Assembly: GCA_002409995.1 (NCBI GenBank)
Contig: DHOR01000048.1
Coordinates: 6,928-70,927 of the forward strand
Length of the DNA stretch: 64,000 nucleotides
DNA from: Hungatella sp. UBA5385
Lineage (GTDB): Bacteria; Bacillota; Clostridia; Lachnospirales; Lachnospiraceae
Direction: 5' to 3'
The notes under the pieces are model-generated. The model was not told the origin of the DNA. It searched no databases and saw only the letters and a program-made list of their open reading frames with translations. Below, in pieces: positions 33,538 through 43,840 of the stretch. The stretch's first letter is position 1. Each line of letters opens with the position of its first letter. Position numbers and translations under genes: made by a program.

Positions 33538-34701
33538 CTATTTAATCACTCTGACTCTCAGCACACCCTTAATATCCTTCAGCTTCTGAATCACATCAGC
33601 TTCTGGTGATGACTGTAAATCAAGAAGTGTATAGGCATATTTATCACGGCTCTTATTGGTCATATCTGTAATATTTACATCAGATGCTGCCAGAGTACCT
33701 GTAACCTGACCAATCATGTTTGGTATATTAAGATGAAGAACTGCCACACGGCCTGCCACCTTGCAGATTCCCATATCGCAAGAAGGGAAATTAACGGAAT
33801 TACGGATATTTCCGTTATCCAGATAATCCATAATCTCTTCCACTGCCATCTTAGCACAGTTATCTTCAGATTCCTCTGTAGATGCGCCCAGATGAGGAAT
33901 AACAATAGCTCCCTCCATGTTAGCAGATTTTGGATTTGGGAAATCAGTTACATACTTCTTAACCTTTCCTGATTTCAAAGCCTCTGCCATATCATCTTCA
34001 TTTACAAGAATATCCCTTGCAAAGTTTAATATCACCACGCCGTCTTTCATCTGCTCCATAGCAGCCTTGTTGATCAGCCCTTTTGTGGAATCCATAAGAG
34101 GCACATGAACAGTTATGTAATCACATTCTTTGTAAATGGTATCTGCTGAAGTAATATGCTTAATATTTCTGGAAAGTCTCCAGGCTGCATTAACAGAGAT
34201 AAATGGGTCATATCCATAGACCTCCATTCCCAGAGAAGAACATGCATTAGCCACTTCTGCACCAATGGCGCCAAGTCCGATAACTCCCAGCTTCTTACCC
34301 TTGATCTCACAGCCTGCAAATTTACTTTTCGCCTTTTCAACAGACTTGGCTATATTTTCATCATCTTTGTTAGCTTTGACCCACTCCATACCACCTGTAA
34401 TATCACGGGAGGCCAGCATAAGACCTGCAACTACCAGTTCCTTTACACCGTTTGCATTAGCTCCAGGTGTGTTAAATACAATAATGCCCTTTTCCGCACA
34501 TGCATCAAGAGGAATATTATTCACTCCTGCACCTGCTCTGGCTACAGCAAGAAGGTTATCTGAAAATTCCATCTCATGCATGGAAGCACTTCTTACAAGA
34601 ACTCCCTCCGCCTCGCTGATCTCATTGGTTAGTGTGTATTCATCTGTAAGCAGATCAGTTCCAATTTTGGAAATCGCATTTAAGCAATGAATCTTTTTCA
34701 T
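33538..34701 (-). CDS. serA: D-3-phosphoglycerate dehydrogenase
   Basis: 387 residues, the short type with a single C-terminal ACT domain (about 315-387, VAVLHLNIPNMIGQVTGTLA). The nucleotide motif LGVIGLGAIGAEVANA (about 138-153), the Arg in FARDILVNEDD, and the His in IVIPHLGAST are present. It oxidises 3-phosphoglycerate to phosphohydroxypyruvate, the first step to serine. Only 21 bases separate it from serC upstream. Confidence 0.95.
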   Translation of the reverse strand: MKKIHCLNAISKIGTDLLTDEYTLTNEISEAEGVLVRSASMHEMEFSDNLLAVARAGAGVNNIPLDACAEKGIIVFNTPGANANGVKELVVAGLMLASRDITGGMEWVKANKDDENIAKSVEKAKSKFAGCEIKGKKLGVIGLGAIGAEVANACSSLGMEVYGYDPFISVNAAWRLSRNIKHITSADTIYKECDYITVHVPLMDSTKGLINKAAMEQMKDGVVILNFARDILVNEDDMAEALKSGKVKKYVTDFPNPKSANMEGAIVIPHLGASTEESEDNCAKMAVEEIMDYLDNGNIRNSVNFPSCDMGICKVAGRVAVLHLNIPNMIGQVTGTLAASDVNITDMTNKSRDKYAYTLLDLQSSPEADVIQKLKDIKGVLRVRVIK

Positions 34702-34722
34702 TATTATATCCCCTTCCTGTGA

Positions 34723-35808
34723 CTATTTGCTGTGTTTTTCTTCAAAATCCTTCATAAATGCAACCAATGCCTCTACACCTTCTATTGGCATGGCATTATA
34801 GATGCTGGCGCGCATACCGCCTACACTTCTGTGTCCCTTTAAGTTCTCAAAGCCTGCTGCCTTAGATTCTTTAACAAACAGAGCATCAAGCTCATCATCG
34901 CCTGTAACAAAAGGAACATTCATAAGAGAACGGTCTTCCTTAACAACGGTTCCTTTAAACATCTTGCTCTGATCCAGGAAATCATAGAGAATTGCTGCTT
35001 TCTTCTCATTATATTCCTTCATTGCTTCCAGACCGCCCCGCTTCTTTAGCCATTTAAATACCTTGCCGCAGATATAGATGCCATAAGCAGGAGGTGTGTT
35101 ATACATAGACCCGTTATCTGCATGAGTCTTATAACGAAGCATAGTAGGGGTTCCAGGAAGTACATCCTCTGTGATTAAATCCTCACGGATAATTGCAATC
35201 ACAACACCTGCAGGGCCGATATTCTTCTGAACACCGCCGTAAATCATGCCGTATTTTGTCACATCAACAGGTTCTGATAAAAAGCAGGAGGAAACGTCAG
35301 CAATCAGTGTTTTTCCCTTAGTATTAGGCAGTGTCTTAAACTTAGTACCATAAATGGTATTATTTTCACAGATATAAACATAATCCGCATTTTCAGAAAT
35401 CGGTAAATCAGAACAATCAGGGATATAGCTGAAGGTTTTATCAGCACTGGAAGCAACTGCATTGGCTGTACCAAATAACTTCGCTTCCTGATAAGCTTTT
35501 TTCGCCCACTGTCCGGTTACGATATAATCGCCTACACCATTTTTAAAAAAGTTCATTGGAATCATGGCAAACTGCTGGGAAGCGCCGCCCTGAAGGAACA
35601 GCACCTTGTAATTATCAGGTATTCCCATTAAATCCCGCAGATCTGCTTCCGCTTCGTTGATAATGGTCTGGTACATTTTGGAACGGTGGCTCATCTCCAT
35701 TACGGACATACCGCAGCCCTTGTAATCCAGCATTTCTTCTGCTGCTTCTCTTAAGACTTCTTCCGGCAGAACTGCAGGTCCTGCTGAAAAATTATACACT
35801 CTGCTCAT
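34723..35808 (-). CDS. serC: Phosphoserine aminotransferase
   Basis: 361 residues: YNFSAGPAVLPEEVLREAAE, MEMSHRSKMY, and the PLP-lysine region YGGVQKNIGPAGVVI. It converts phosphohydroxypyruvate to phosphoserine with glutamate. It is first in the serC-serA operon. Ribosome site GAGGAGGAAAATG. Full length. Confidence 0.95.
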   Translation of the reverse strand: MSRVYNFSAGPAVLPEEVLREAAEEMLDYKGCGMSVMEMSHRSKMYQTIINEAEADLRDLMGIPDNYKVLFLQGGASQQFAMIPMNFFKNGVGDYIVTGQWAKKAYQEAKLFGTANAVASSADKTFSYIPDCSDLPISENADYVYICENNTIYGTKFKTLPNTKGKTLIADVSSCFLSEPVDVTKYGMIYGGVQKNIGPAGVVIAIIREDLITEDVLPGTPTMLRYKTHADNGSMYNTPPAYGIYICGKVFKWLKKRGGLEAMKEYNEKKAAILYDFLDQSKMFKGTVVKEDRSLMNVPFVTGDDELDALFVKESKAAGFENLKGHRSVGGMRASIYNAMPIEGVEALVAFMKDFEEKHSK

Positions 35809-35856
35809 ATCATTTTCCTCCTCTTATTACTCATGGGCTTTCACCCTTTTATTGTA

Positions 35857-37539
35857 TCAGATTTTTAAATCCTCTGAATCAAAAGCATCTTCAATGGCAG
35901 CTCCTGGTGATACCATAGGAAATACCTTATCATCACTGTTGATCTGGCATTCAATTACTACAGGAATATTAAGCTCAATGGCCTCTTTTAAAATCGGTCC
36001 AAAGTCTTCCTTATTGGTTACACGATAAGCTTTTGCTCCCATTCCCTCTGCTACCTTCACAAAATCCACCTGGTCATTGAGAACTGTATGGGAATAGCGT
36101 TTTCCATAGTAAAGTGTCTGCCACTGACGAACCATACCAAGAACATGATTGTTTAAAATAACCTGAATCACTGGAATATTATAACGGGTAGCTGTTGCAA
36201 TCTCATTCATATTCATTCGGAAACAGCCGTCTCCTGCAACATTGATTACCACCTTATCCTTACAGCCCATTTTAGCTCCAAGGGATGCGCCCAGTCCATA
36301 GCCCATAGTGCCAAGACCGCCTGAGGTAATTAATGATCTTGGGCGTCTGTATTTAAAATACTGAGCTGCCCACATCTGGTGCTGACCTACCTCTGTGGTA
36401 ATAATAGCCTCTCCCTGTGTGATCTCATCTATCTGTTCGATAATATCAGGACCTGACAGAACTGTCTTATCATACCGCAGAGGATACATTTCCTTCAAGC
36501 GGTCAATATGAGCCAGCCATTCATCATGGTTCATTGGATCAAGCATTGTATTTAATTTTCTTAAAATGGTTTTTACATCGCCAATAACACTGGCATCTGT
36601 CTTAACATTCTTATTGATTTCTGCAGGGTCCACATCAAATTGAAGAATTTTAGCCTTTGATGCGAATTTGGCAGCATTGCCTGTTACACGGTCACTGAAT
36701 CTTGCACCTATAACAATTAAAAGGTCACACTCTGTAATTCCCAAATTAGATGTCTTGGTTCCATGCATACCAACCATACCAGTATACAGCTCATCTCTGC
36801 CGTCCACAACACCTTTCCCCATGAGACTGTCAGCTACAGGAGCCTGAATCTTATGGGCAAATGCTCTCACTTCCTCAGCAGCATCTGAGATAACAGCGCC
36901 GCCGCCTACGAAAACAAATGGCTTCTGTGATTTACGGATCATCTGAAGAGCCACATCAATATCCTCTTTTGTGATGGTATCCTCCTGACGCAGAATAGGA
37001 TCGGGAACCTTAGACTCATATTCATAGGAATTGGCTGTTACATCCTTTGTAATATCCACAAGAACCGGACCAGGTCTTCCTGTCTGTGCAATGGTGAATG
37101 CACGTCTCATAACATCAGCAAGCTTTGTTATATCTTTAACAATAAAATTATATTTAGTGATAGGCATTGTTACGCCTGCAATATCGATCTCCTGAAAGCT
37201 GTCACGTCCCAGCATATTCACTGCCACGTTACAGGTAATAGCTACCATAGGAACTGAATCCATAAATGCAGTAGCAATTCCAGTTACCAGATTAGTAGCA
37301 CCCGGACCAGAGGTTGCCAGACAGACTCCGACTTTTCCTGTTGCCCTTGCATACCCGTCTGCAGCATGGGAAGCTCCCTGCTCATGGGAAGTCAGTATAT
37401 GGGTTATCTCATCCTGATGCTTATAAAGAGCATCATATATATTTAAAATCGTTCCGCCCGGATAGCCGAAGACAGTGTCTACGCCCTGTTCCTTCAGGCA
37501 TTCAATAACGATTTCTGCACCTGTCAATGTATTCTTCAT
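35857..37539 (-). CDS. ilvB: Acetolactate synthase large subunit
   Basis: 560 residues, thiamine-diphosphate enzyme with GVDTVFGYPGGTILNIYD, the catalytic Glu in LTSHEQGASHAADGYA, and the ThDP/Mg motif AGDGCFRMNMNEIATATRYN. It joins two pyruvates (or pyruvate and 2-ketobutyrate) for branched-chain amino acids. No small regulatory subunit (ilvN/ilvH) gene adjoins it. It follows ilvD across a 95-base gap with palindromic repeats. Confidence 0.95.
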   Translation of the reverse strand: MKNTLTGAEIVIECLKEQGVDTVFGYPGGTILNIYDALYKHQDEITHILTSHEQGASHAADGYARATGKVGVCLATSGPGATNLVTGIATAFMDSVPMVAITCNVAVNMLGRDSFQEIDIAGVTMPITKYNFIVKDITKLADVMRRAFTIAQTGRPGPVLVDITKDVTANSYEYESKVPDPILRQEDTITKEDIDVALQMIRKSQKPFVFVGGGAVISDAAEEVRAFAHKIQAPVADSLMGKGVVDGRDELYTGMVGMHGTKTSNLGITECDLLIVIGARFSDRVTGNAAKFASKAKILQFDVDPAEINKNVKTDASVIGDVKTILRKLNTMLDPMNHDEWLAHIDRLKEMYPLRYDKTVLSGPDIIEQIDEITQGEAIITTEVGQHQMWAAQYFKYRRPRSLITSGGLGTMGYGLGASLGAKMGCKDKVVINVAGDGCFRMNMNEIATATRYNIPVIQVILNNHVLGMVRQWQTLYYGKRYSHTVLNDQVDFVKVAEGMGAKAYRVTNKEDFGPILKEAIELNIPVVIECQINSDDKVFPMVSPGAAIEDAFDSEDLKI

Positions 37540-37566
37540 ACTTTGCGCTCCTCCTTTTTTTCATAC

Positions 37567-37621
37567 GGGGTTCGACCCTTTTCATGAGGGGTTCGACCCT
37601 TTTTGAAAAGGGTCGAACCCC
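37567..37621. repeat. Three copies of GGGGTTCGACCC; 16-bp perfect hairpin
   Basis: Direct copies at 37567-37578 and 37588-37599 are followed by an inverted copy at 37610-37621. The second and third copies form a perfect 16-base stem with a 2-base loop (37588-37621). The inverted copy could pair with either direct copy. The element sits between ilvD and ilvB in the same transcript. A related single copy is at 23547. Confidence 0.7.
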
Positions 37622-37634
37622 TGTTGTAAATAAT

Positions 37635-39296
37635 TTAAATCTTAAGTATTGCACCCTTACATGCCGGCGCAGCCATAGCTGCGTAACGGGCAAGATAACC
37701 TGTGGTTACTTCCGGTGTTCTTGGCTGCCATTTAGCTTTTCTTGCTGCCATCTCTTCATCGGATACCTTCACATCAAGTCTGCAATTATCAATATCAATA
37801 GAAATAATATCCCCTTCTTCCACAAGGGCGATAGGTCCGCCTACTGCCGCTTCCGGACATGCATGACCAATGGATGCACCTCTGGAGGCACCGCTGAAAC
37901 GTCCATCTGTAATTAAAGCTACAGAAGAACCAAGTCCCATCCCTGCAATGGCAGAAGTAGGATTCAGCATCTCTCTCATACCAGGACCGCCTTTGGGCCC
38001 TTCATATCGGATAACAATAACATCTCCTGCTACAATCTTGCCGCCCTTGATAGCATCAATAGCATCCTCTTCACAATCAAAAACTCTTGCAGGGCCTTCA
38101 TGCTGTAACATCTCAGGTGCAACTGCGGAACGTTTCACAACTGCTGAATCAGGTGCTAAATTGCCCTTTAATACAGCAATACCGCCTGTAGCACTATAAG
38201 GGTTCTCCACTGGACGAATGACCTCAGGGTCCTTATTCACACAGTCTACAATGTTTTCACCCACTGTTTTACCTGTCACTGTCATACAATCCAGATTTAA
38301 AAGCCCCAGCTTGCTGATCTCCTTCATAACTGCATAAATTCCACCTGCTTCATTTAAATCTTCTATGTAAGTAGGACCTGCAGGTGCCAAATGGCACAGG
38401 TTTGGAGTCTTAGCGCTGATTTCATTAGCTATATCCACATTTAAATCCACACCAGCTTCATAGGCAATAGCAGGCAAATGAAGCATACTGTTGGTACTGC
38501 ATCCAAGAGCCATATCCATAGTCAGGGCATTCTGGAATGCCTTCTCTGTCATAATATCCTTCGGACAGATATTCTTACGATACATATCCATAACAGCCAT
38601 ACCTGCATGTTTTGCAAGCTTCAGTCTCTCAGAATATACTGCCGGAATGGTACCGTTGCCTTTCAGTCCCATACCCAGAACCTCAGTGAGACAGTTCATA
38701 CTGTTGGCTGTATACATACCGGAACAGGAACCGCAGGTAGGACACGCCTTGTTTTCATATTCCTTAACCTCTTCCTCACTCATAGTTCCTGCTGTATAGG
38801 AACCAACTGCTTCAAACATGCTGGAAAGGCTGGTTTTATGTCCCTGCACACGGCCAGCTAACATTGGTCCGCCGCTGACGAACACTGTGGGTACATTAAT
38901 ACGAGCTGCTGCCATCAAAAGCCCAGGAACGTTCTTATCACAGTTAGGAACCATAACAAGAGCGTCAAATGCATGTGCCTTTGCCAGACATTCTGTAGAA
39001 TCTGCAACTAAGTCTCTGGTCACAAGAGAATACTTCATTCCAATATGTCCCATTGCAATTCCGTCACAGACAGCAATAGCGGGTACCATAACCGGTGTAC
39101 CGCCTGCCATGGCAACGCCAATCTTCACTGCATCAACAATTTTATCAAGGTTCATATGACCGGGAACAATCTCATTATAGGAACTGACAATGCCGACTAA
39201 TGGTCTCTCCATCTCTTCCTCAGTCATTCCCAACGCATTAAATAAGGAACGGTGAGGTGCCTGCTGCATTCCTTTTTTTACTGAATCACTCTTCAT
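37635..39296 (-). CDS. ilvD: Dihydroxy-acid dehydratase
   Basis: 553 residues, Fe-S dehydratase with [20 protein letters not shown], the cluster Cys in [19 protein letters not shown], and the C-terminal [20 protein letters not shown]. It dehydrates dihydroxy-isovalerate and -methylvalerate in valine and isoleucine synthesis. Middle gene of leuB-ilvD-ilvB, 172 bases after leuB. Confidence 0.95.
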   Translation of the reverse strand: MKSDSVKKGMQQAPHRSLFNALGMTEEEMERPLVGIVSSYNEIVPGHMNLDKIVDAVKIGVAMAGGTPVMVPAIAVCDGIAMGHIGMKYSLVTRDLVADSTECLAKAHAFDALVMVPNCDKNVPGLLMAAARINVPTVFVSGGPMLAGRVQGHKTSLSSMFEAVGSYTAGTMSEEEVKEYENKACPTCGSCSGMYTANSMNCLTEVLGMGLKGNGTIPAVYSERLKLAKHAGMAVMDMYRKNICPKDIMTEKAFQNALTMDMALGCSTNSMLHLPAIAYEAGVDLNVDIANEISAKTPNLCHLAPAGPTYIEDLNEAGGIYAVMKEISKLGLLNLDCMTVTGKTVGENIVDCVNKDPEVIRPVENPYSATGGIAVLKGNLAPDSAVVKRSAVAPEMLQHEGPARVFDCEEDAIDAIKGGKIVAGDVIVIRYEGPKGGPGMREMLNPTSAIAGMGLGSSVALITDGRFSGASRGASIGHACPEAAVGGPIALVEEGDIISIDIDNCRLDVKVSDEEMAARKAKWQPRTPEVTTGYLARYAAMAAPACKGAILKI

Positions 39297-39468
39297 ACTG
39301 CTGCACTCTCCTTTTCTTTCTAAAATTCCTGTTTATCTTATTCTTTTGCCAGATATGGAAATCCGGGAGCAGGGGAAATATCAAGTGTCCCTTCTGCTAC
39401 CGGCATTCATTCTACTATCATGGTACTTCAAACATACCTTCTTGTAAATACCTTCTGATAAATTAGTG

Positions 39469-40551
39469 TCAAATCCTCTCTGCGATTAAATCTCCCATTT
39501 TGGAAGTTGCCACTTTCTCACAGCCCTCTGACCAGATATCTCCAGTCCTGTACCCCTCTGCCAATACCTTCTCCACTGCTGCCTCTACAGCATCAGCCTC
39601 TTCATCAAGGTCAAAGGAATAGCGAAGCATCATTGCTGCTGAAAGAATGGTTGCAATAGGATTGGCAATATCTTTACCTGCAATATCAGGTGCTGAACCG
39701 TGGCTTGGCTCATACATGCCGAATTTGCCTTCATTTAAGCTTGCAGAAGACAACATTCCGATGGAACCTGTAATCATGCTTGCTTCATCTGATAAAATGT
39801 CTCCAAACATATTCTCAGTAAGAATCACATCAAACTGTCCCGGATTCATCACCAGCTGCATGGCGCAGTTGTCAACCAGCATATGAGAGAGTGTCACTTC
39901 CGGATAATCCACAGCTACCTCTTCCACTACCTGCCTCCACAGTCTAGATGAGTCAAGGACATTTGCCTTATCTACGCTTATGACTCGTTTTTTCCGCTTC
40001 ATGGCAATATCAAAAGCTTTGATGGCAATTCTGCGAATCTCGTTTTCATTATATGTAAGTGTATCCATAGCTGTCCTGACACCGTCAATCACTTCTGTAT
40101 GGCGTTCTCCGAAATAAAGACCACCTGTTAATTCTCTCATAATTACCATATCAAAGCCATCTCCAATAATATCCTTTTTTAATGGACAGGCTTCCGAAAG
40201 TTCTTTATAAAGATAAGCAGGTCTGATATTGGCAAATAAGTTAAGTCCCTTACGGATTGCCAGAAGCCCTGCCTCAGGTCTTAAATTAGGCGCCACATCA
40301 TACCATCTGGAATTGCCCACATCTCCGCCAACTGCTCCCAGAAGGACGGAATCACTGTTCCTGGCTGTCTCAAGGGCCTCCTCTGTTAAAGGAACACCAT
40401 GGGCATCAATGGAGACACCGCCTAATAAAACCTCTGTATACTGAAATTCATGGCCATAAATACTGCCCACTATATCAAGAATTTTTCTGGCTTCTCTCAC
40501 TATCTCCGGACCTATTCCGTCGCCAGGAATCACTGAAATGTTATAATTCAT
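39469..40551 (-). CDS. leuB: 3-isopropylmalate dehydrogenase
   Basis: 360 residues: [20 protein letters not shown], substrate residues in [17 protein letters not shown] and [10 protein letters not shown], metal Asp in [15 protein letters not shown], and [20 protein letters not shown]. Leucine pathway enzyme producing 2-oxoisocaproate. First gene of the branched-chain operon; leuA/C/D are not in the window. Confidence 0.95.
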   Translation of the reverse strand: MNYNISVIPGDGIGPEIVREARKILDIVGSIYGHEFQYTEVLLGGVSIDAHGVPLTEEALETARNSDSVLLGAVGGDVGNSRWYDVAPNLRPEAGLLAIRKGLNLFANIRPAYLYKELSEACPLKKDIIGDGFDMVIMRELTGGLYFGERHTEVIDGVRTAMDTLTYNENEIRRIAIKAFDIAMKRKKRVISVDKANVLDSSRLWRQVVEEVAVDYPEVTLSHMLVDNCAMQLVMNPGQFDVILTENMFGDILSDEASMITGSIGMLSSASLNEGKFGMYEPSHGSAPDIAGKDIANPIATILSAAMMLRYSFDLDEEADAVEAAVEKVLAEGYRTGDIWSEGCEKVATSKMGDLIAERI

Positions 40552-40599
40552 CCCGTTTTCTCCCCTCTGTCACTGTACTATGCTAATGTATTTCCTCTC

Positions 40600-40628
40600 A
40601 TCATAGAACATTTGTCAGGATTTTTCAA
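40600..40628 (-). promoter_or_regulatory. Promoter of leuB-ilvD-ilvB
   Basis: On the minus strand TTGAAA (40623-40628), a 17-base spacer and TATGAT (40600-40605), about 49 bases ahead of the leuB ATG. The leader is too short for a T-box or peptide attenuator, so no leucine-responsive leader is apparent. Confidence 0.65.
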
Positions 40629-41071
40629 CTAGATTAACGGTTTTTCCTGAAAATCAGTATACTATATTGGAATCATATGTATAAGCTCAGGTTATAAAAC
40701 CATTTCTCTGCAAATTTGTGTTTATATATCAGCCTACAATTATTAGAGAAAAATGGTAAGTTATTAATACAATTGGATTAATTGAATGTTAATGGGCCTG
40801 GGATAGTATGAAAAAAAGAAAAAAGATATCTTAGAGCGTCATGATTTGGGGGCTTGTACTTAAAATTTGACTAGCGTTTTTTCCAGAAAAAGCAATCCTG
40901 TATTATTAATGAAGGTTTAATTACTTCAAAAATACGTTTTCTTATAGTTAATATTTATCTAAAGACCATACAGGATTACAAACGTCATTAATCGTGAACC
41001 TGTATGGTCAATTGTTAATTTTGCTTTAAGCATATCAAGTGTTCAGAACTCAAAACAATTTTTCTGTTTTT
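40629..41071. other. AT-rich gap with a hairpin, no gene seen
   Basis: About 440 bases without a credible ORF. It holds a perfect 11-base inverted repeat, GACCATACAGG (40965-40975) with CCTGTATGGTC (40999-41009), which may end the lipoprotein transcript. The left part has scattered A-rich and T-rich tracts. A decayed mobile element is possible but no transposase remnant could be read. Confidence 0.5.
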
Positions 41072-41566
41072 TTACTCTAATGGAAATTTTTCCTTCGTAT
41101 TAGCCTTAATTGTGATATTTTTCATATCTTCATCTTCATCTATTACTCTGATTTTAAAACTTCCCTTTGCATTATTACCTACTATTTTTATTATATTCGT
41201 ACCTTTTTCCAAATTGAATACTATTTCATCATCAAAACCTCCCTCTATAGTAGATGTTATTTCTTTATCAGGAGAAATTAATACGACTTTAAAGTCCCCT
41301 CTTGTTATCTCTGCCTCATATGAACATTTTAGTTCTGTATCTTCAAAAGCCTCAATTGTCCAGATTGTATCAAATCCTGAAAAGCTGATTTCTAAGCTAA
41401 CCTCATTGTCCTTTATCTCCCCTTTGCGGTTTGAATAATCATAACTATCTGACTCACCAACAACTTTTTCATCGTTATTATAATAACGACCTTGAGGTGA
41501 ATAGCAACCACTTAAAAACAGGCTGATTATAACAATGCACAAAATCAAATTTCTTTTCATCATCAT
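41072..41566 (-). CDS. Putative lipoprotein, unknown
   Basis: About 164 residues from one of three consecutive ATG codons near 41566 (GAGAGGGAAA upstream). Signal peptide with lipobox LFLSGC, so it is probably anchored on the outer face of the membrane. The mature part is acidic (DNEVSLEISFSGFDTIWTIE, later VIDEDEDMKN) and beta-rich, without a recognised family. It is next to, but separated from, the orphan ATPase gene. Confidence 0.7.
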   Translation of the reverse strand: MMMKRNLILCIVIISLFLSGCYSPQGRYYNNDEKVVGESDSYDYSNRKGEIKDNEVSLEISFSGFDTIWTIEAFEDTELKCSYEAEITRGDFKVVLISPDKEITSTIEGGFDDEIVFNLEKGTNIIKIVGNNAKGSFKIRVIDEDEDMKNITIKANTKEKFPLE

Positions 41567-41663
41567 TTTCCCTCTCAAACTAGATTTAAAATTTTAGATA
41601 CTGAATAAAACTTTGATTTTTTTTTGTAAATGTCCTTTAATTACTCTTTTTTGACCTCATATT

Positions 41664-42521
41664 TCAGTCAAATTCATCACTGTTTATTTTAAAAAACTCA
41701 TAATAGCTACGTACATTCTCCAGTTCTGTCCATCTCTTTATATCAACAGGATTCTCATCAAGATCATAAATCTTCGCCCCCCGCAGAGCAAGCAGAAATG
41801 GGGAATGAGTTGATATCACAAACTGACAGCCAAAAAACCGTGCAGAATCCTCAACAAAACCTTTTAATTCTAACTGTCTATTAGGAGACAGGCTGTTTTC
41901 AGGCTCATCTAATAAATATAAACCATTTTCACCGATTTTCTCTGTAAAATATTTAAATGCACTTTCTCCATTGGAATATTCCCTGACATTGTCCATCAGT
42001 TCTTCCCTTACATACCTTGACTGGGTCAATCTTCTGGAATTATTAACTTTTTTCAGTTTATCATAATCGTCTAAAGATTTCAATTGAAACTTAGAGTATT
42101 TAGATTCCAGATACTCTTCAAACACATTTTCTCTTTTCAGATCGATTCCTTCATTTAAATTCCGTATATTTAGCATATAGTCAAATACATCATCACTTGT
42201 TATAATTCTGCTGTTCTTCGGAATCTTAGTTTTAAGATGAGCTTCACAAAGCTGCAAATAGTCAGGATAAAAATTGGATTTATTAAAAATGGAATCACGC
42301 TTAATTCCCATCTTTTCAGCAATCACATTTAATGCGGTTGATTTTCCGCACCCATTTCCTCCATATAAAATAGTCACCGGCTCAAAATCAATTCTCTCAA
42401 ACCCATGTCTCGACAGAACCCTAAAAGGATAAAATGAATCATAGCATGTTCTTTTTGTCTCTAAAAAAATATTATACTCGCTTTCTGCATCGGGAAAAGT
42501 GAAGTAATCTAAATAAACCAT
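41664..42521 (-). CDS. Orphan ABC/SMC-type AAA ATPase
   Basis: 285 residues. Walker A GGNGCGKST (54-62), ABC signature-like YSNGES (182-187), Walker B LYLLDEPE (201-208) and H-switch STHS (237-240) are all intact. The insertion between the motifs is short (about 120 residues). Such stand-alone ATPases resemble the ATPase half of OLD or retron-type defence modules, yet no Toprim, HNH or other effector gene adjoins it. It could be a DNA-repair or signalling ATPase. Function open. Confidence 0.78.
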   Translation of the reverse strand: MVYLDYFTFPDAESEYNIFLETKRTCYDSFYPFRVLSRHGFERIDFEPVTILYGGNGCGKSTALNVIAEKMGIKRDSIFNKSNFYPDYLQLCEAHLKTKIPKNSRIITSDDVFDYMLNIRNLNEGIDLKRENVFEEYLESKYSKFQLKSLDDYDKLKKVNNSRRLTQSRYVREELMDNVREYSNGESAFKYFTEKIGENGLYLLDEPENSLSPNRQLELKGFVEDSARFFGCQFVISTHSPFLLALRGAKIYDLDENPVDIKRWTELENVRSYYEFFKINSDEFD

Positions 42522-42668
42522 GTCTCCTCCTGGATAAATATACTACTTAAGATTATACCGAACCCGATCACACTAATCAAATGATTTCATATCTCATTCC
42601 ATTTCCCTATTTACAAAGAATCAGTTTCCGTCTACAATTTTTAATAAGATAGGGAAAGAAAGGTGAAA

Positions 42669-43151
42669 ATGATGATACTAAGAGATTACCACCCCAAAGA
42701 CTGTAAAGAAATGGCAAATTTATTTTATCAAACAGTCCATTCAATCAACAGAAAGGATTATTCTGAGGAGCAGCTTCATGCATGGGCTACAGGAAAAGTG
42801 GACTATGACAGATGGAATGCTTCCTTTTTAAAGCATAAAACCATAGTGGCAGAGATCAATGGTAAAATTGTAGGATTTGGGGATATGGATGAAACCGGTT
42901 ATCTGGACCGCCTCTATGTACATAAGGATTTTCAGGGGCAAAATATTGCATCTTCCATTTGCAGGAAACTGGAGCAGTCAGCGAAAGCCGATACTTATAT
43001 CACTCACGCCTCCATAACTGCAAAACCCTTTTTTGAAAAAATGGGATATGAGGTAGTAAAAGAGCAAGAAGTGGAACGAGATGGAATTAAACTTAAAAAT
43101 TACGTAATGAAGAAACATCACAGGAGGCAAGAGGTGGTTCACTATGATTAA
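42669..43151 (+). CDS. GNAT-family N-acetyltransferase
   Basis: 160 residues. Acetyl-CoA motif LDRLYVHKDFQGQNIASSIC followed by AKPFFEKMGYEVVKEQEV are typical of the YafP/PhnO-like group. The start at 42669 was preferred (AAAGGTGA upstream); GTG at 42663 is an alternative. Its end overlaps the AraC-type gene by 8 bases, forming a two-gene operon. Confidence 0.85.
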   Translation: MMILRDYHPKDCKEMANLFYQTVHSINRKDYSEEQLHAWATGKVDYDRWNASFLKHKTIVAEINGKIVGFGDMDETGYLDRLYVHKDFQGQNIASSICRKLEQSAKADTYITHASITAKPFFEKMGYEVVKEQEVERDGIKLKNYVMKKHHRRQEVVHYD

Positions 43152-43809
43152 GAAATCAGACCTTTTATATTTTCACAGCCATAACACTCTGATGAAAGAG
43201 GAGGATTTCCTATACATCCTACCATGTGAGCCTTTAAGACCTTACATCTCCCACTATACCATTACATTTCCCAACAAACAGTGTATATCGGATAACTACA
43301 CCGTTATTCCAAATGCAGGCTCCACCATTGTCTTTGGATTTGATGGCAGCAGCATAGGAAACACACTGTTTGGGACAAGTACTCTGTCAAACAAAGTCGG
43401 AGAGGAAGCCAATTCATACCAGATGATTCTGATTATCGCTTTAAACCCCTGTGGATTATCTCATTTTGTTAAAATCAATCAGTCAGAACTGACAGACAGA
43501 ATCCTTCCTCTGGAAGATGTAGATATCCATTTATATAGAAGGATTTATAACGCATTTGAAACTTCTATTACTATAGACGAGATTCTTCATAAAATAGATT
43601 GCCTTTTTCTCTCCTCTCTGGGACAAAAAACAATGAACGATGAATTAAAACTGGCAGTGGATAGGACCATGAACAGCAATACTCCCCTTACTGTGAAGGA
43701 ATTGTCCCAGTCCGTCTGCTACAGTCAGCGTCATTTAAACAGGATTTTTCAGCAGGTTATCTGTAGAGGAAACCGCAAAACGTACTATGTATCCTGTGGA
43801 ATTTGTTAA
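43144..43809 (+). pseudogene. AraC-family regulator truncated within its second HTH
   Basis: 221 residues. A cupin-like N-terminal region (DNYTVIPNAGSTIVFGFDGS) is followed by the first AraC helix-turn-helix (LTVKELSQSVCYSQRHLNRI). After FQQ the frame continues as ICRGNRKTYYVSCGIC and stops, so the second helix-turn-helix is missing. A different frame past this point has no AraC-like sequence either. The protein is probably a decaying regulator; whether it is functional cannot be told. Confidence 0.7.
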
Positions 43810-43840
43810 ATCCTTTATTTAGTACTTATGGAAATAGGCA

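Noticed and set aside
37567..37621. GGTTCGA motifs resembling a tRNA T-arm
   Set aside because: No acceptor, D or anticodon arms surround them, and the motif is repeated as direct and inverted palindromes, so it is a repeat and not a tRNA gene.
37870..39159. Long plus-strand frames opposite ilvD
   Set aside because: They lie wholly opposite a highly conserved enzyme, lack ribosome sites and show no protein family features.
40552..40680. T-box or leader-peptide attenuator ahead of leuB
   Set aside because: Only about 40-50 bases separate the likely promoter from the start codon, and no T-box consensus or leucine-rich leader ORF is present.
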